64,000 nucleotides of DNA from Chromatiaceae bacterium (GTDB lineage: Bacteria > Pseudomonadota > Gammaproteobacteria > Chromatiales > Chromatiaceae). Position 1 is the first letter of the stretch, and each line of letters opens with the position of its first letter. Positions 48,533-57,691 of this stretch are shown one piece after another. Both the position numbers and the translations under genes were made by a program. The stretch covers positions 79,758 to 143,757 of the forward strand of contig JALWWO010000010.1 of assembly GCA_027078745.1 (NCBI GenBank), given 5' to 3'. The notes below the pieces were generated by a model. The model searched no databases and was not told the origin of the DNA. It saw only the letters and a list, made by a program, of their open reading frames with translations.

Positions 48533-49450
48533 TCAATTCTTCCAACCCAAGCGGTTGCTGCTGAGAAATTGCCAAGTGCGGGTGATGTCCAGGATATCGG
48601 TTTCCGCACGGATCTCCGGTGGGAAAGGGGCAAAGGGAGCGGCTAACTCCACGATGCGGATGGCGGCCTGATCCAAAATATCCGAGCCAGAAGAACGCAG
48701 GATGCGCAAGGTCTCGATGGAACCATCCGCCCGCAAGGCCACGTGGAGAATCAAGCTGCCGTAGAGCTTGCGCCGCTTCGCCTCCTCGGGATAGTTGAGA
48801 TTGCCCACTCGCTCCACCTTGCGTCGCCAGGCTTCTAGATAGCTCGCATACTTGTATTCCTTGGTGCTGGCATTGATGGCCCTTCGCCGCTGGCGGCTTG
48901 CATAGTGAAGGGCATCCGCCAGAATTTTCTCGCGGAGTCTGGCGATCTCCAAGCTGCGGCTGGCGAGGATCTGGGCAGCGCTGGGAGCAGGCGGCAGCTT
49001 CGGCATGGGTTCCGCCTGCCGTGCCGGAGGTGCCGGAGATTCCGCCGATGGGACTGCGAGCAAGGGTTCTGATGGTGGCGGAGATTCCGGTTGGGGTTCC
49101 GGCGGTTGGGCCAGTACTTCTTCCGGCGGCGGTTCAGGCTGCACCCTTTCCGGTTTCTGCACGGGTTCCAGTCGCTGCTCTGCGGGCTTCTCATCCCCGC
49201 TGCCCTGGCGGTTCACCTGGGCATAGGCATCGACTCTTTCCGGCGGTGGCTCCCGAGGGGCAGCCTGCCGCAAGATGATTACATCTAAGGTTTGGTAGGC
49301 ATTGGGCAAAGGTTCCGGCGCTGGGGGGGGTTGCAACCGCAGCCAGAGGAAGAACAGGCCGTGCAGGAGCAGGGCACCCAAGAATGCGGGCAACAGGGGG
49401 GAAGCGCTGGATTCCGAATCGACCCAGGTGGTCGGCAGGGCATCCCTCAT
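48533..49450 (-). CDS. tonB: TonB-type energy transducer
   Basis: A 305-residue protein with a single N-terminal membrane segment (about 20-40), a long Pro/Glu/Gln-rich periplasmic spacer (about 40-150), and a TonB C-terminal domain (about 210-300; [31 protein letters not shown] in pieces). It would transmit proton-motive force from ExbBD to outer-membrane receptors; ExbB and ExbD are not nearby. Its ATG overlaps the apbE stop. gshB followed by tonB is a frequent order in gammaproteobacteria. Confidence 0.9.
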   Translation of the reverse strand: MRDALPTTWVDSESSASPLLPAFLGALLLHGLFFLWLRLQPPPAPEPLPNAYQTLDVIILRQAAPREPPPERVDAYAQVNRQGSGDEKPAEQRLEPVQKPERVQPEPPPEEVLAQPPEPQPESPPPSEPLLAVPSAESPAPPARQAEPMPKLPPAPSAAQILASRSLEIARLREKILADALHYASRQRRRAINASTKEYKYASYLEAWRRKVERVGNLNYPEEAKRRKLYGSLILHVALRADGSIETLRILRSSGSDILDQAAIRIVELAAPFAPFPPEIRAETDILDITRTWQFLSSNRLGWKN

Positions 49451-50505
49451 GGGGCATCCAGCAGGGGGGGGCTGAGCAATACCGGCAGATCCCCTTCGAG
49501 CAGCTGCACCCGCTTTGCCATGGCGGGATTCATATGAATGCGTCCCTGGCTGTCCAGGAGCAGCACATAGCGAATGCCCAGGCGGCGAGCGATGGGATAC
49601 CAGCCCTCGGAACCCGCGATGAACAGGGCGGTGGCAGCGGCGTCCGCCGTGGTCGCATCCGAATGAACCACAGTGACCGAGCGGGTGCCTTCCGCCGGCC
49701 AGCCGGTGCGGGGGTCGATGATGTGGTGATAGGTCTTGCCCTCATAGATGAAATTGCGCTCGTAGTCCCCCGAGGTGAACACGCTCTCATCTCCAGCAAT
49801 CTGTAGGATAGCGAACACGCCCCCGTTGGGATGACGGATGGCGATGCGCCAGGGATGACCGCTGCGATCCCCGATCGCCCGCAGATCGCCCCCCGCATTG
49901 ACGATGGCATTGCGGATGCCCAGTTCCCGCAAATGATCGATGGCTAGATCAATGCCATAGCCCTTGCCGATGGCGCCGAAATCCAGTTGCACCGCCGGAT
50001 TCTTGGAACGGATCTCGATACCCCGGACCTCGATATCGCTCATCTTGGGATCCGCCCGCACCAGGTTGCGGATCGCTCGGGCATCCGGCGGCGGTCGGCA
50101 GGCGGGGGCATCCGTGTGAAATCCCCAGAGGGCGATGAGCTTCCCGATAGCGGGGTTGAAGAGGTCATCCGTCTGTCGGGCGAGCTGCTGGCTCTTGCGC
50201 AGCAGGGGGAGAATGGAAGGGGGGGCGGCGAAGAATTTCCCCGTGGGCAGCAGCCGGTTCACCCGACCCAGAGGGCCGGGATCCCAAGCATGCCACGCCC
50301 GCTGCATGAAGGCGAAATCCTGTTCCAGCAGCTGGGCCACCTCTTCGGCTTTCTGGGGCTCCACCCCCACCAAGCTCAGATCCATGAGGGTGCCGAAGGC
50401 GAGAAAACGGGTGTTGTAGACCGGATCCGCCCGCCGGCAGCCGCTTGGGAGCAGCAGCATCAGGCAGCACAGTAGGCCCCAGATTCGGATCTGCTCCGCC
50501 CTCAT
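49447..50505 (-). CDS. apbE: FAD:protein FMN transferase ApbE
   Basis: A 352-residue lipoprotein with a lipobox LLPSGC (Cys23). The catalytic domain contains LDFGAIGKGYGIDLA, NAGGDLRA and the Mg-binding HHIIDPRTGWPA with SDATTADAAATALF. ApbE attaches FMN covalently to threonine in proteins such as NqrB/NqrC and RnfG. No such target is encoded here. It is inserted between gshB and tonB with overlapping codons on both sides. Confidence 0.94.
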   Translation of the reverse strand: MRAEQIRIWGLLCCLMLLLPSGCRRADPVYNTRFLAFGTLMDLSLVGVEPQKAEEVAQLLEQDFAFMQRAWHAWDPGPLGRVNRLLPTGKFFAAPPSILPLLRKSQQLARQTDDLFNPAIGKLIALWGFHTDAPACRPPPDARAIRNLVRADPKMSDIEVRGIEIRSKNPAVQLDFGAIGKGYGIDLAIDHLRELGIRNAIVNAGGDLRAIGDRSGHPWRIAIRHPNGGVFAILQIAGDESVFTSGDYERNFIYEGKTYHHIIDPRTGWPAEGTRSVTVVHSDATTADAAATALFIAGSEGWYPIARRLGIRYVLLLDSQGRIHMNPAMAKRVQLLEGDLPVLLSPPLLDAP

Positions 50506-51443
50506 TGAGCCTCCAGGTAGGCCAACAGATCCCCCGCGATGTCCAATCCATACTGGGCATCTAGTTCTCGGATGCAGGTGGGGCTGGTGATGTTGATCTC
50601 CGTGAGAAAATCGCCGATCACATCCAAGCCCGCGAAGTAAATACCTCGGCGCAGCAGGGTCGGGCCTACCTGCTGGGCGATCCAGCGATCCCGTTCCGTG
50701 AGGGGCCGCCCTTCCCCTCGCCCGCCGGCGGCCAAATTGCCCCGCGTCTCCCCGGCCTTGGGAATGCGGGCCAAGGCGAAGGGCACCGGTTGACCCCCTA
50801 CCAGTAAGATGCGCTTATCTCCCTGGGCGATCTCCGGCAAGAAGCGCTGGGCCAAGCAGAAGCTTTGCCCCCGCCGGGTGAGGGTTTCCAGGATGACATT
50901 CGTGTTGGGATCCCCTTGGCGAACCCGGAAGATGCCCGAACCGCCCATGTTGTCCAAGGGTTTGAGGATGAGATCTTTTTCCTGTTGCAGGAAAGCGAGG
51001 ATGCGATCGGCCCGGGCGCTCACCAGGGTGGGCGGCACGCAGTCGGGAAATTCCAGGGCGAAGAGTTTTTCGTTGGCATCCCGCAGGGCTTTGGGATGAT
51101 TCACCACCCGGGTGCCGGCTGCAGCCACCCGCTCGAGGAGATAGGTGGTATGGAGATATTCCCGATCCACCGGCGGATCTTTGCGCATGAAGAGAAGATC
51201 CAACCGATCACAGGGTTGGATGAGTTCCCCGGTGAATCGATACCAGTCCTGGGGATCGTCCCGCACTTCCACAGTGCGCATCCGCCCCCAGACCCGTTGA
51301 TCCATCAGGAAGAGATCCGTCAAGTTCATGTAGAACAGGGTCCAGCCCCGGCGCTGGGCCGCCAGCAGCAGGGCGAAACTGCTGTCCTTCTCTACATGAA
51401 TGGACCCGATGGGATCCATGAGCATGCCGAATCGCTTCTTCAT
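50502..51443 (-). CDS. gshB: Glutathione synthetase
   Basis: A 313-residue ATP-grasp enzyme joining gamma-glutamylcysteine and glycine. The conserved start (MLMDPIGSIHVEKDSSFALL), ATP-grasp motif LILKPLDNMGGSGIF and metal/substrate site GDFLTEINITSPTCIREL are intact, and the length equals E. coli GshB (315) within two residues. It lies 27 bases after the DUF971-MoaD fusion gene. Confidence 0.96.
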   Translation of the reverse strand: MKKRFGMLMDPIGSIHVEKDSSFALLLAAQRRGWTLFYMNLTDLFLMDQRVWGRMRTVEVRDDPQDWYRFTGELIQPCDRLDLLFMRKDPPVDREYLHTTYLLERVAAAGTRVVNHPKALRDANEKLFALEFPDCVPPTLVSARADRILAFLQQEKDLILKPLDNMGGSGIFRVRQGDPNTNVILETLTRRGQSFCLAQRFLPEIAQGDKRILLVGGQPVPFALARIPKAGETRGNLAAGGRGEGRPLTERDRWIAQQVGPTLLRRGIYFAGLDVIGDFLTEINITSPTCIRELDAQYGLDIAGDLLAYLEAQ

Positions 51444-51470
51444 GCGCCCATCATAACCTAGGCAGCGGGA

Positions 51471-52115
51471 TCAGAGCAGATCCGGTGTGGGGGGCGGGGT
51501 GGGGGTTGTGGGCACGATCCCGACTTCATCCCCTTCCTGAATGCGGCTGAAGCCTTCGGCAAACTGTTTGTTCAGGGTAACCCGCACCCGATCCCGTGCG
51601 AAGAGGGGTTCCGCGCCTCGTCGCCGACGGCCCAGCCAGGTCAGCAATCCATCCACATCTTGCACGCTGGGGGGGATTTCCAGTTCTTCGGAGGTCCGGC
51701 GCAGCTTCCGGGCGAGCCAAGCGAAGTACAGCAGCCGAATCCGCCGCTTGCCTTCGGTTTCCTGGCGCTCATAGCCGATTTTCTTCAGGGCTTGCAGATA
51801 GGCCGCCCAATTGCTTGCCTGGTTAACGCCCAGGTCATAGAGCGTATCCCAGGAATAGAGGCCCGTATCGTGGCCATCGTCGAACAAGATGCGGATAGCA
51901 TATTGTCCCTGGGGTTCGATGCGTTCGATATTCACCTGTTCCTTGCCTGTCACTGGTTGTTCCAGGGCGCGCACTTCGGCAGCTTTGGAAAAGACCCGCA
52001 GATATTCGCAGGGGAGATCAAAGCGCTTGCCATCCTCAAATAAAACACTGAGGATGCGGGATTTCCGATGCAATTGAATCTCTCGGGGGAAATGTCTGGT
52101 CACAGCATCATTCAT
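51471..52115 (-). CDS. DUF971-MoaD-like fusion protein without C-terminal Gly-Gly
   Basis: A 214-residue two-domain protein. Residues 1-115 are DUF971 (PREIQLHRKSRILSVLFEDG, LPCEYLRVFSKAAEV, ILFDDGHDTGLYSW), paralogous to the protein at 26319-26747. Residues 125-202 form a ubiquitin-like MoaD/ThiS domain (RIRLLYFAWLARKL, VRVTLNKQFAEGF, IQEGDEVGIVP). MoaD normally ends in Gly-Gly, which is adenylated and thiocarboxylated; here the end is PTTPTPPPTPDLL, so that chemistry is impossible without processing. Domain assignment is by pattern only. It is first in the gshB-apbE-tonB run. Confidence 0.82.
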   Translation of the reverse strand: MNDAVTRHFPREIQLHRKSRILSVLFEDGKRFDLPCEYLRVFSKAAEVRALEQPVTGKEQVNIERIEPQGQYAIRILFDDGHDTGLYSWDTLYDLGVNQASNWAAYLQALKKIGYERQETEGKRRIRLLYFAWLARKLRRTSEELEIPPSVQDVDGLLTWLGRRRRGAEPLFARDRVRVTLNKQFAEGFSRIQEGDEVGIVPTTPTPPPTPDLL

Positions 52116-52179
52116 GGGAAAAAGCTCGGTATCTGGCAGAGATAGAATTATTATAAAGATCGGCTCTGGGAGTTGAACG

Positions 52180-52902
52180 ATGGCTTACTTACGATTGCTG
52201 CTGGGGCTAGTCATCGCCCTGCCCCTCTGGGCGGGTACGTGGACCGGTACTTTGGAAGATGGCAGTGTGCTGAAGGTAGATCCGGAAACCCGCCGTCCCA
52301 TCCGCTATTTCAGTAGGGGCAGCGTGCGGTTGTGGGACGGTACCCACCGTCTGGAAGATGGTTCGGTCATCATCGTGCGGGAGGGCACCGTGGTGCCCAC
52401 GGAAAACATGTTGAACGCTTGGCAGATTGCACCAGAACCAGAACCTAGGATGCGGGGGCGATACTGCGAACAGCTGGTGCGCAAGACCTGTGGTTTTCAA
52501 CAAGAATGCGCTCGGGATCAACCCTGCCTCTTGGCTCAGCAACTCTTGCGCCTGGAACGGGATGAACAGCGCCAGCAGTCCCCCGAGGCCGGGTTGTATC
52601 CAGCCACCTGGCACACGAGCAAATGTCTGGATGCCCTGAGCAATCCGGCCTTTTCCACCTGTACCCGATCCACCCCAGCCACGAGAACGACCGATTGTGG
52701 GAAGCTGGTGAGTCGAGTTTGCGGAGAAAAAGAACAGTGCAAAAGCAGTCCCGCCTGCAATCCGGCCAAGCAGCTGTTGTATTTGGAAACCCAGGAGCGC
52801 TTGGAAAGCAGTGACCCGAATGAAGAAACGGCGATGGGGCAGGAATGCGCACGGGCAGAGAAGAACCCTTTTTTCACACCCTGCAAAGGGGAGAAACCCT
52901 GA
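52180..52902 (+). CDS. Exported Cys-rich protein with internal duplication, 240 aa
   Basis: An unrecognised protein with a signal peptide (1-18). The N-terminal part holds two LEDGSV motifs (25-30, 58-63). Two units with identical cysteine spacing follow: Cys96, 104, 110, 116, 149, 161 and Cys173, 181, 187, 193, 223, 235. Steps of 8, 6, 6, 33/30 and 12 repeat exactly but for one gap, and both units end NPxF-x2-C. Twelve cysteines suggest disulfides or metal binding in the periplasm. The start has GGGAG upstream. It diverges from the DUF971 fusion gene and precedes a hemerythrin gene. Confidence 0.75.
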   Translation: MAYLRLLLGLVIALPLWAGTWTGTLEDGSVLKVDPETRRPIRYFSRGSVRLWDGTHRLEDGSVIIVREGTVVPTENMLNAWQIAPEPEPRMRGRYCEQLVRKTCGFQQECARDQPCLLAQQLLRLERDEQRQQSPEAGLYPATWHTSKCLDALSNPAFSTCTRSTPATRTTDCGKLVSRVCGEKEQCKSSPACNPAKQLLYLETQERLESSDPNEETAMGQECARAEKNPFFTPCKGEKP

Positions 52903-52906
52903 AGAA

Positions 52907-53467
52907 ATGCCCATGCCTCCCTTGCTCCAGCGCCTTCAGCAGGACCATCGGCAACTCCGTACGCTTTTGAACCTGCTGGAAAAGTCCCTGGATCGCTTTC
53001 ATCGGGGGATCGAGCCGAATTATGCCACCCTCGCAGAAGCCCTGGAGTATCTGGAAAACTATGCAGATCAAGTTCACCATCCCAGCGAAGAAATGCTCGT
53101 GCAGTCCCTGCGGGACCAGCTGAAGCGCAATTTGCCTTCTCCGTTGGAAGTGCTGATGCGTCAACACGAGGTGATCAGCGAGCTCACCGGGCATTTCCGC
53201 CAGATTTTGGAAGGCATCATGCAAGGAGAAGTATTGCGACGGGATGTGGTGGAAGCCCAGGGGCGGGAACTGGTGGAAGTCTTACGGAAGCATCTACAAC
53301 AAGAGGAAATCAGCCTCTTTCCCCTCGCTCAAACTCAGCTCAGAGAAGCGGATTGGCGAGCGCTGGAAGCGCAATTTGCCCAAAGGATCGGGCCTTTGGT
53401 GGATGGGCAGGATCTCGCCCGCTTCCAGGCCCTCTATCAGCACCTGTTAGCCCAGTTCCAACCCTAG
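52907..53467 (+). CDS. Hemerythrin HHE domain protein
   Basis: A 186-residue all-helical protein with the metal ligands of HHE/hemerythrin proteins in order: QDHRQLRTLL, VHHPSEE, MRQHEVISELTGHF, and LRKHLQQEEISLFPL. A di-iron site is expected. Relatives sense or store oxygen or repair iron-sulfur clusters after nitrosative stress. Two ATGs six bases apart (52907, 52913) are possible starts. It directly precedes hemH with no gap. Confidence 0.88.
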   Translation: MPMPPLLQRLQQDHRQLRTLLNLLEKSLDRFHRGIEPNYATLAEALEYLENYADQVHHPSEEMLVQSLRDQLKRNLPSPLEVLMRQHEVISELTGHFRQILEGIMQGEVLRRDVVEAQGRELVEVLRKHLQQEEISLFPLAQTQLREADWRALEAQFAQRIGPLVDGQDLARFQALYQHLLAQFQP

Positions 53468-54541
53468 ATGCGTTTTCAGCCTGGTCCTGCATGCCCACAC
53501 GAAGCGCCGGCCCCCCTGGGGGTGCTGCTGCTAAACCTGGGCACGCCGGATGCGCCGACCTCCCGAGCGGTGCGCCGCTATCTGGCGGCATTTCTCCGGG
53601 ATCCCCGGGTGGTGGAACTGCCAAGATGGCTTTGGTGGCCTCTGCTGTACGGCCTCATCCTGCCTTTCCGAGCGCCGCGCTCCGCCCGCCTCTATCAAGC
53701 GATCTGGGGCGAGGCGGGTTCTCCCCTGCTGGTCATCGGGCAGCGACAGCGGGCCGCTCTGGAAAAACGCCTGCAAGCACTGCTGCCGGTGCCCGTGCAG
53801 GTAGCGCTGGCCATGCGCTACGGCAATCCCTCGGTGCAGGCGGGTTTGGAAGCCCTGCGGGCTTCGTCCCTCTCCCGCTTGCTGGTCCTGCCCCTCTACC
53901 CCCAATATGCCGCCGCCACCACGGGTTCCGCCTTCGATGCGGTGGCCCAGGTGCTGTCCCGCTGGCGCCGGGTGCCCGAGGTGCGATTCATCGCCCAGTA
54001 CCCGGACTTCCCCCCGTATCTCCATGCTCTGGCGGAACGCATCCGGCAGCATTGGGCAGATCATGGGAAGGCCCAACGCTTGCTTTTTTCCTTCCACGGC
54101 ATCCCCCAAGCGGCTGCGCAGCAGGGAGATCCCTATTTTCATCAGTGCCAGCAGACCGCCCAATTGCTGGCAGAAGCCCTGGAACTCTCCCCTTCAGACT
54201 GGGCCATGGCTTTCCAGTCCCGCATGGGAAAGCAACCCTGGTTGCAGCCCTATACGGATCGATTGCTCCGAGATTGGGGCGCGTCGGGGGTGAGTTCCGT
54301 GCAAGTCTGCTGTCCAGGCTTTGCCGCTGACTGTCTGGAAACCCTGGAGGAGATCGCCCGAGAGAATCGTCGCTATTTCCTCCAGGCGGGGGGGCAGCGC
54401 TATGAGTACATCCCTGCCCTCAACGACAGCCCGGCCCATGTGGAAGCCTTAGCGGCGCTAGTCCAGCATCATGCAGCGGGCTGGCTGGAGGTTGCGGACA
54501 GGTCAAAGGAGGGTGAGATGAGGGCGCGGGCAGAGTCCTGA
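53468..54541 (+). CDS. hemH: Ferrochelatase
   Basis: A 357-residue ferrochelatase inserting Fe(II) into protoporphyrin IX, the last step of protoheme synthesis. The N-terminal block is LGVLLLNLGTPDAPT, the catalytic His is in LLFSFHGIP, and the acidic site is PGFAADCLETLEEI. It starts right after the hemerythrin stop, a setting where an iron protein and heme synthesis may be co-expressed. Its C-terminal 25 residues extend beyond the usual end. It converges with the GTPase gene, 2 bases apart. Confidence 0.95.
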   Translation: MRFQPGPACPHEAPAPLGVLLLNLGTPDAPTSRAVRRYLAAFLRDPRVVELPRWLWWPLLYGLILPFRAPRSARLYQAIWGEAGSPLLVIGQRQRAALEKRLQALLPVPVQVALAMRYGNPSVQAGLEALRASSLSRLLVLPLYPQYAAATTGSAFDAVAQVLSRWRRVPEVRFIAQYPDFPPYLHALAERIRQHWADHGKAQRLLFSFHGIPQAAAQQGDPYFHQCQQTAQLLAEALELSPSDWAMAFQSRMGKQPWLQPYTDRLLRDWGASGVSSVQVCCPGFAADCLETLEEIARENRRYFLQAGGQRYEYIPALNDSPAHVEALAALVQHHAAGWLEVADRSKEGEMRARAES

Positions 54542-54543
54542 AC

Positions 54544-55107
54544 TCAAACCGGCGATTGCACTAATCCAGGATCCTGGGAATAGAGCAAAGCCCGCAAGGC
54601 AGTCCGCACATCCTTCGGTTGGCGAGGGTCCAATTCGAAGATGGGCACTTGCACTTCCAGCAGCCCTGCCCGTTCCTGGTAGGTGCGGAGGGTGGGGATC
54701 GGGTGTTCCTCCATCCGGTTGATGCCCAGGACAGCGCGCCGCTTTTCCACCAGCGTCCCGAAGGCGTTGAGAAAAAAATCCATCTCCTTCAGGGGAGAAC
54801 GGCGGCTGTTATCCAACAGGATAACGACGCCGATAGCGCCCTCCGTGAGGGCATCCCACATGAAGTCGAAGCGCTCATCCCCCGGTGTTGCGAACAGATG
54901 AATGCGTTCCTCTCCCCCGAGGTTCATGCAGCCATAATCCATCACCAGGGTTGCGGATTTGTCCTGAGTGATGCCGAATCCCAGATCGAGGACGAGATCG
55001 GAAGTGACCTCTTGGGTGCTCACCACGGGTATATCGCTCACGCTTGCGATGGCACTGGTCTTCCCCGACCGCAATGGGCCTGTAAAAATGATGGTGTGTT
55101 CGATCAT
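54544..55107 (-). CDS. MglA-like small GTPase
   Basis: A 187-residue Ras-like GTPase of the prokaryotic MglA/ATP-GTP-binding group. P-loop GPLRSGKT is at 10-17 and switch II ATPGDERF at 73-80. The base-specificity motif usually NKxD reads NRME (130-133), so nucleotide preference may differ from GTP. Such proteins control polarity, motility or surface attachment together with receiver- or roadblock-type partners. Its start overlaps the stop of the receiver-like gene (TGATG), making a clear two-gene unit. Confidence 0.85.
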   Translation of the reverse strand: MIEHTIIFTGPLRSGKTSAIASVSDIPVVSTQEVTSDLVLDLGFGITQDKSATLVMDYGCMNLGGEERIHLFATPGDERFDFMWDALTEGAIGVVILLDNSRRSPLKEMDFFLNAFGTLVEKRRAVLGINRMEEHPIPTLRTYQERAGLLEVQVPIFELDPRQPKDVRTALRALLYSQDPGLVQSPV

Positions 55108-56258
55108 CAGCTTTCCTCCTCGTGCCGGAACAGGCGGTTGAGGGTGCGTTTGAGCAGGCTTCGCTGGGGAGTGGGTTCCAAGGGGACAGGAGAGAGCAGG
55201 GAATCCGCTTGCCGGCGACCGATGCCCGCGCAGCCCACGGCGAGGGCCGCACTGAAGAGGGCGAAGGTTTCCGCCTGAGACACATGCAGGGCTTCCAAGG
55301 TATCGGTGAGGGAGGCGGGTTGCCGCGCCCAGAGCGCGATGATGCGCATGGCGTTGGGCGTCTCTAAGCAGCGGGTGAAGTTGGGCCAGTGGCGCAGGAA
55401 AACTGGGGATTCAATATCTGTGCCCTTGGGCAGCCGTCCCCGAGACGACCAAAGGCTGAGACGCCAGAGCAAGGCATCGATGGAAGTGATGACCCGGATG
55501 GCCTCGTTTTTCCCCTGCCGCAGCGCTTGGAGATGGTCGGGCTCGATGGGGATGACTTCGATTTCCCGCTGGGAGATCCGCATGACGGTCAGGGGACGGA
55601 GCCGAGAGTCCAATAGCTCCGAATAGGCGCGTTCTTCCAAGGGATCGATATAAAGGCGTCCCCAAAAACCACTGATCTGCATGCCCTGCTTTTCTGCTCT
55701 GGCGATCTGAATCGTTCGCTGAAGATGGCCTTGAATGCACTGCGCCGGATCGTAGAACAGTTCTGCTACCGCCTTGATCTGGGCCAGATCTGCCTTGGGT
55801 CTGCGCCGCAGGAGCTGTAAGAACTGATATTCCTCCGGTGCTTCCTTTCGTTCCTCGAGGCGCGATTTCGATGCAACGGATTGAGGAGAAGGGGGCTTCG
55901 GTCTCTCCGGTGGCTTTGAGGACAGACTAGCCCCGTGCACTCGAGCAGCTGCTTTCTCCAACACTTGGAGCACGGTCTCCAAGCGCATGGGCTTTTTGAT
56001 AAAGAACTCTACTTCCATCTCCCGATCCCGATGAAGGGAGATGGCCACCAGGGGGCGGCTGGGATTAATGGTGTTCTGGGTCTGATAGTAGTTCCAGCCA
56101 CTGGGCCGATCTAAGTCCACGATGAGCACATCGGCCTGAAATTGGCTGACCAGCGCGAAGCGTCCCTTGCAGGGACCGGCGAAAAAGAGGGAGAGCAGTT
56201 TTCTAGCGCGATCGTCGAGGCCAAAAGCGCCGACTTTGATGGGTTCTACGGCGGTCAT
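55107..56258 (-). CDS. Receiver-like regulator paired with the GTPase, 383 aa
   Basis: The N-terminal 115 residues resemble a response-regulator receiver: VLIVDLD (Asp48/Asp50 at the phospho-acceptor strand) and FFIKKPMRLETVLQVLEKA (conserved Lys89-Pro90). The acidic pocket near the N-terminus is weak (GLDDR). A Pro-rich linker (about 118-140) leads to a 220-residue C-terminal region I do not recognise. No DNA-binding motif is evident. It probably signals to the downstream GTPase. The pairing is seen; the signalling is inference. Confidence 0.75.
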   Translation of the reverse strand: MTAVEPIKVGAFGLDDRARKLLSLFFAGPCKGRFALVSQFQADVLIVDLDRPSGWNYYQTQNTINPSRPLVAISLHRDREMEVEFFIKKPMRLETVLQVLEKAAARVHGASLSSKPPERPKPPSPQSVASKSRLEERKEAPEEYQFLQLLRRRPKADLAQIKAVAELFYDPAQCIQGHLQRTIQIARAEKQGMQISGFWGRLYIDPLEERAYSELLDSRLRPLTVMRISQREIEVIPIEPDHLQALRQGKNEAIRVITSIDALLWRLSLWSSRGRLPKGTDIESPVFLRHWPNFTRCLETPNAMRIIALWARQPASLTDTLEALHVSQAETFALFSAALAVGCAGIGRRQADSLLSPVPLEPTPQRSLLKRTLNRLFRHEEES

Positions 56259-56419
56259 TCCACATTCCTGACGGAGGAAAAGATGGATCTTGAGGAATAA
56301 GGGAAATTGTCAACCATGGATTCCTCTGGGACAAGGTGAATCAGCGTTATACTGAAGGAGAAATTCCGCCCTTTTCAAAGGGGCTATGCAGTCGTGCAAC
56401 GCTAGGAGATGTCTCGTCG

Positions 56420-57691
56420 ATGCCGGTTTCCAGCCAACGTTTTGTCAGCCGTCTGACCCGCAACACCCTCGCCCTGATCCTAGCCGGAGGCCGAGGTGCC
56501 CGGCTCAAGCATCTGACCCAGTGGCGATCCAAGCCCGCAGTACCCTTCGGGGGCAAGTTCCGCATCGTGGATTTCCCCCTCTCCAACTGCCTCAACTCCG
56601 GCATCCGGCGCATCGGCGTGCTCACCCAGTACAAGTCCCACTCCCTCATTTTACATATTCAAAAGGGCTGGGGATTTCTGCGGGGAGAATTCGGGGAGTT
56701 CGTGGAGCTCTGGCCCGCCCAGCAGCGAGTGAATGAAACTGCCTGGTACACGGGCACTGCCGATGCGGTTTTCCAGAATCTGGACATCATCAAAAGCCAC
56801 AATCCAGAATACGTGCTCATCCTCGCCGGAGATCATGTGTACAAAATGGACTACGGCGCCATGATCGCCCGCCATGCGGAAGCAGGGGCGGATATGACTG
56901 TGGCCTGCGTGGAAGTGGATCTGGGCAAAGCGCGGGAATTCGGGGTGCTGTCTGTGAACGAAAAGCATCGCATCGTTCGCTTCCAGGAAAAACCCAAGCA
57001 TCCCGATCCCCTGCCGAACCGACCGGATGTAGCCCTCGCCTCCATGGGCATCTATGTGTTCAACCGCAGCTTTTTATTCGAACGGCTCATCAAGGATTCA
57101 GAAACCCCAGGTTCCAGCCATGATTTCGGCAAGGATGTGATTCCCGCCGCCATCGCAAATCATTGCGTGATGGCCTATCCCTTTCGGGATGTGCGCAGCG
57201 GGGAGCAGGCCTATTGGCGGGACGTGGGCACCTTGGATGCTTTCTGGCAAGCTAATCTGGAACTCATCGGGGTCACGCCTCCCCTGAATCTCTACGATCG
57301 ATCCTGGCCCATCTGGACCTATCAAGAACAGCTACCACCGGCGAAGTTCGTGTTCGACGATGAGAACCGCCGAGGCATGGCAGTGGATTCCATGGTGTCC
57401 GGAGGCTGCATCATCTCCGGCGCCCTGGTCCGCCATTCCCTATTGTTTTCCAATGTGCGGGTGAATTCCTATGCCTATGTGGAGGATTCCGTAATCCTGC
57501 CGGACGTGGACATCGGCCGTCGGGCAAAGATTCACAATGCGATCCTCGATCGCGGGTGCCGCATTCCCGAGGGCATGCGAATCGGGCTGGACGTCGCGGA
57601 GGATCGCAAGAATGGGTTCTATATCACAGAAGGGGGCGTGCGCTTGGTCACGCCGGAAATGCTTCACCAAAAGGTGCATTACGTGCACTGA
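56420..57691 (+). CDS. glgC: Glucose-1-phosphate adenylyltransferase
   Basis: A 423-residue ADP-glucose pyrophosphorylase, the committed step of glycogen synthesis. It has [30 protein letters not shown] in parts, [12 protein letters not shown], the glucose-1-P site [12 protein letters not shown], and a left-handed beta-helix end ([21 protein letters not shown]). The ATG at 56420 has AGGAGA upstream; a GTG at 56336 is in frame but its product is unconserved. Allosteric control of this family is usual. No other glycogen genes are in the window. Its stop overlaps the next start as TGATG. Confidence 0.95.
   Translation: MPVSSQRFVSRLTRNTLALILAGGRGARLKHLTQWRSKPAVPFGGKFRIVDFPLSNCLNSGIRRIGVLTQYKSHSLILHIQKGWGFLRGEFGEFVELWPAQQRVNETAWYTGTADAVFQNLDIIKSHNPEYVLILAGDHVYKMDYGAMIARHAEAGADMTVACVEVDLGKAREFGVLSVNEKHRIVRFQEKPKHPDPLPNRPDVALASMGIYVFNRSFLFERLIKDSETPGSSHDFGKDVIPAAIANHCVMAYPFRDVRSGEQAYWRDVGTLDAFWQANLELIGVTPPLNLYDRSWPIWTYQEQLPPAKFVFDDENRRGMAVDSMVSGGCIISGALVRHSLLFSNVRVNSYAYVEDSVILPDVDIGRRAKIHNAILDRGCRIPEGMRIGLDVAEDRKNGFYITEGGVRLVTPEMLHQKVHYVH

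Noticed and set aside
53353..54330. 325-codon plus-strand frame overlapping hemerythrin and hemH
   Set aside because: Ala/Gly/Pro-rich frame inside hemH, with no family pattern.
54544..55107. GTPase as part of the T6SS or T2SS
   Set aside because: It lies far from both and is coupled only to the receiver-like gene, so no secretion link is shown.
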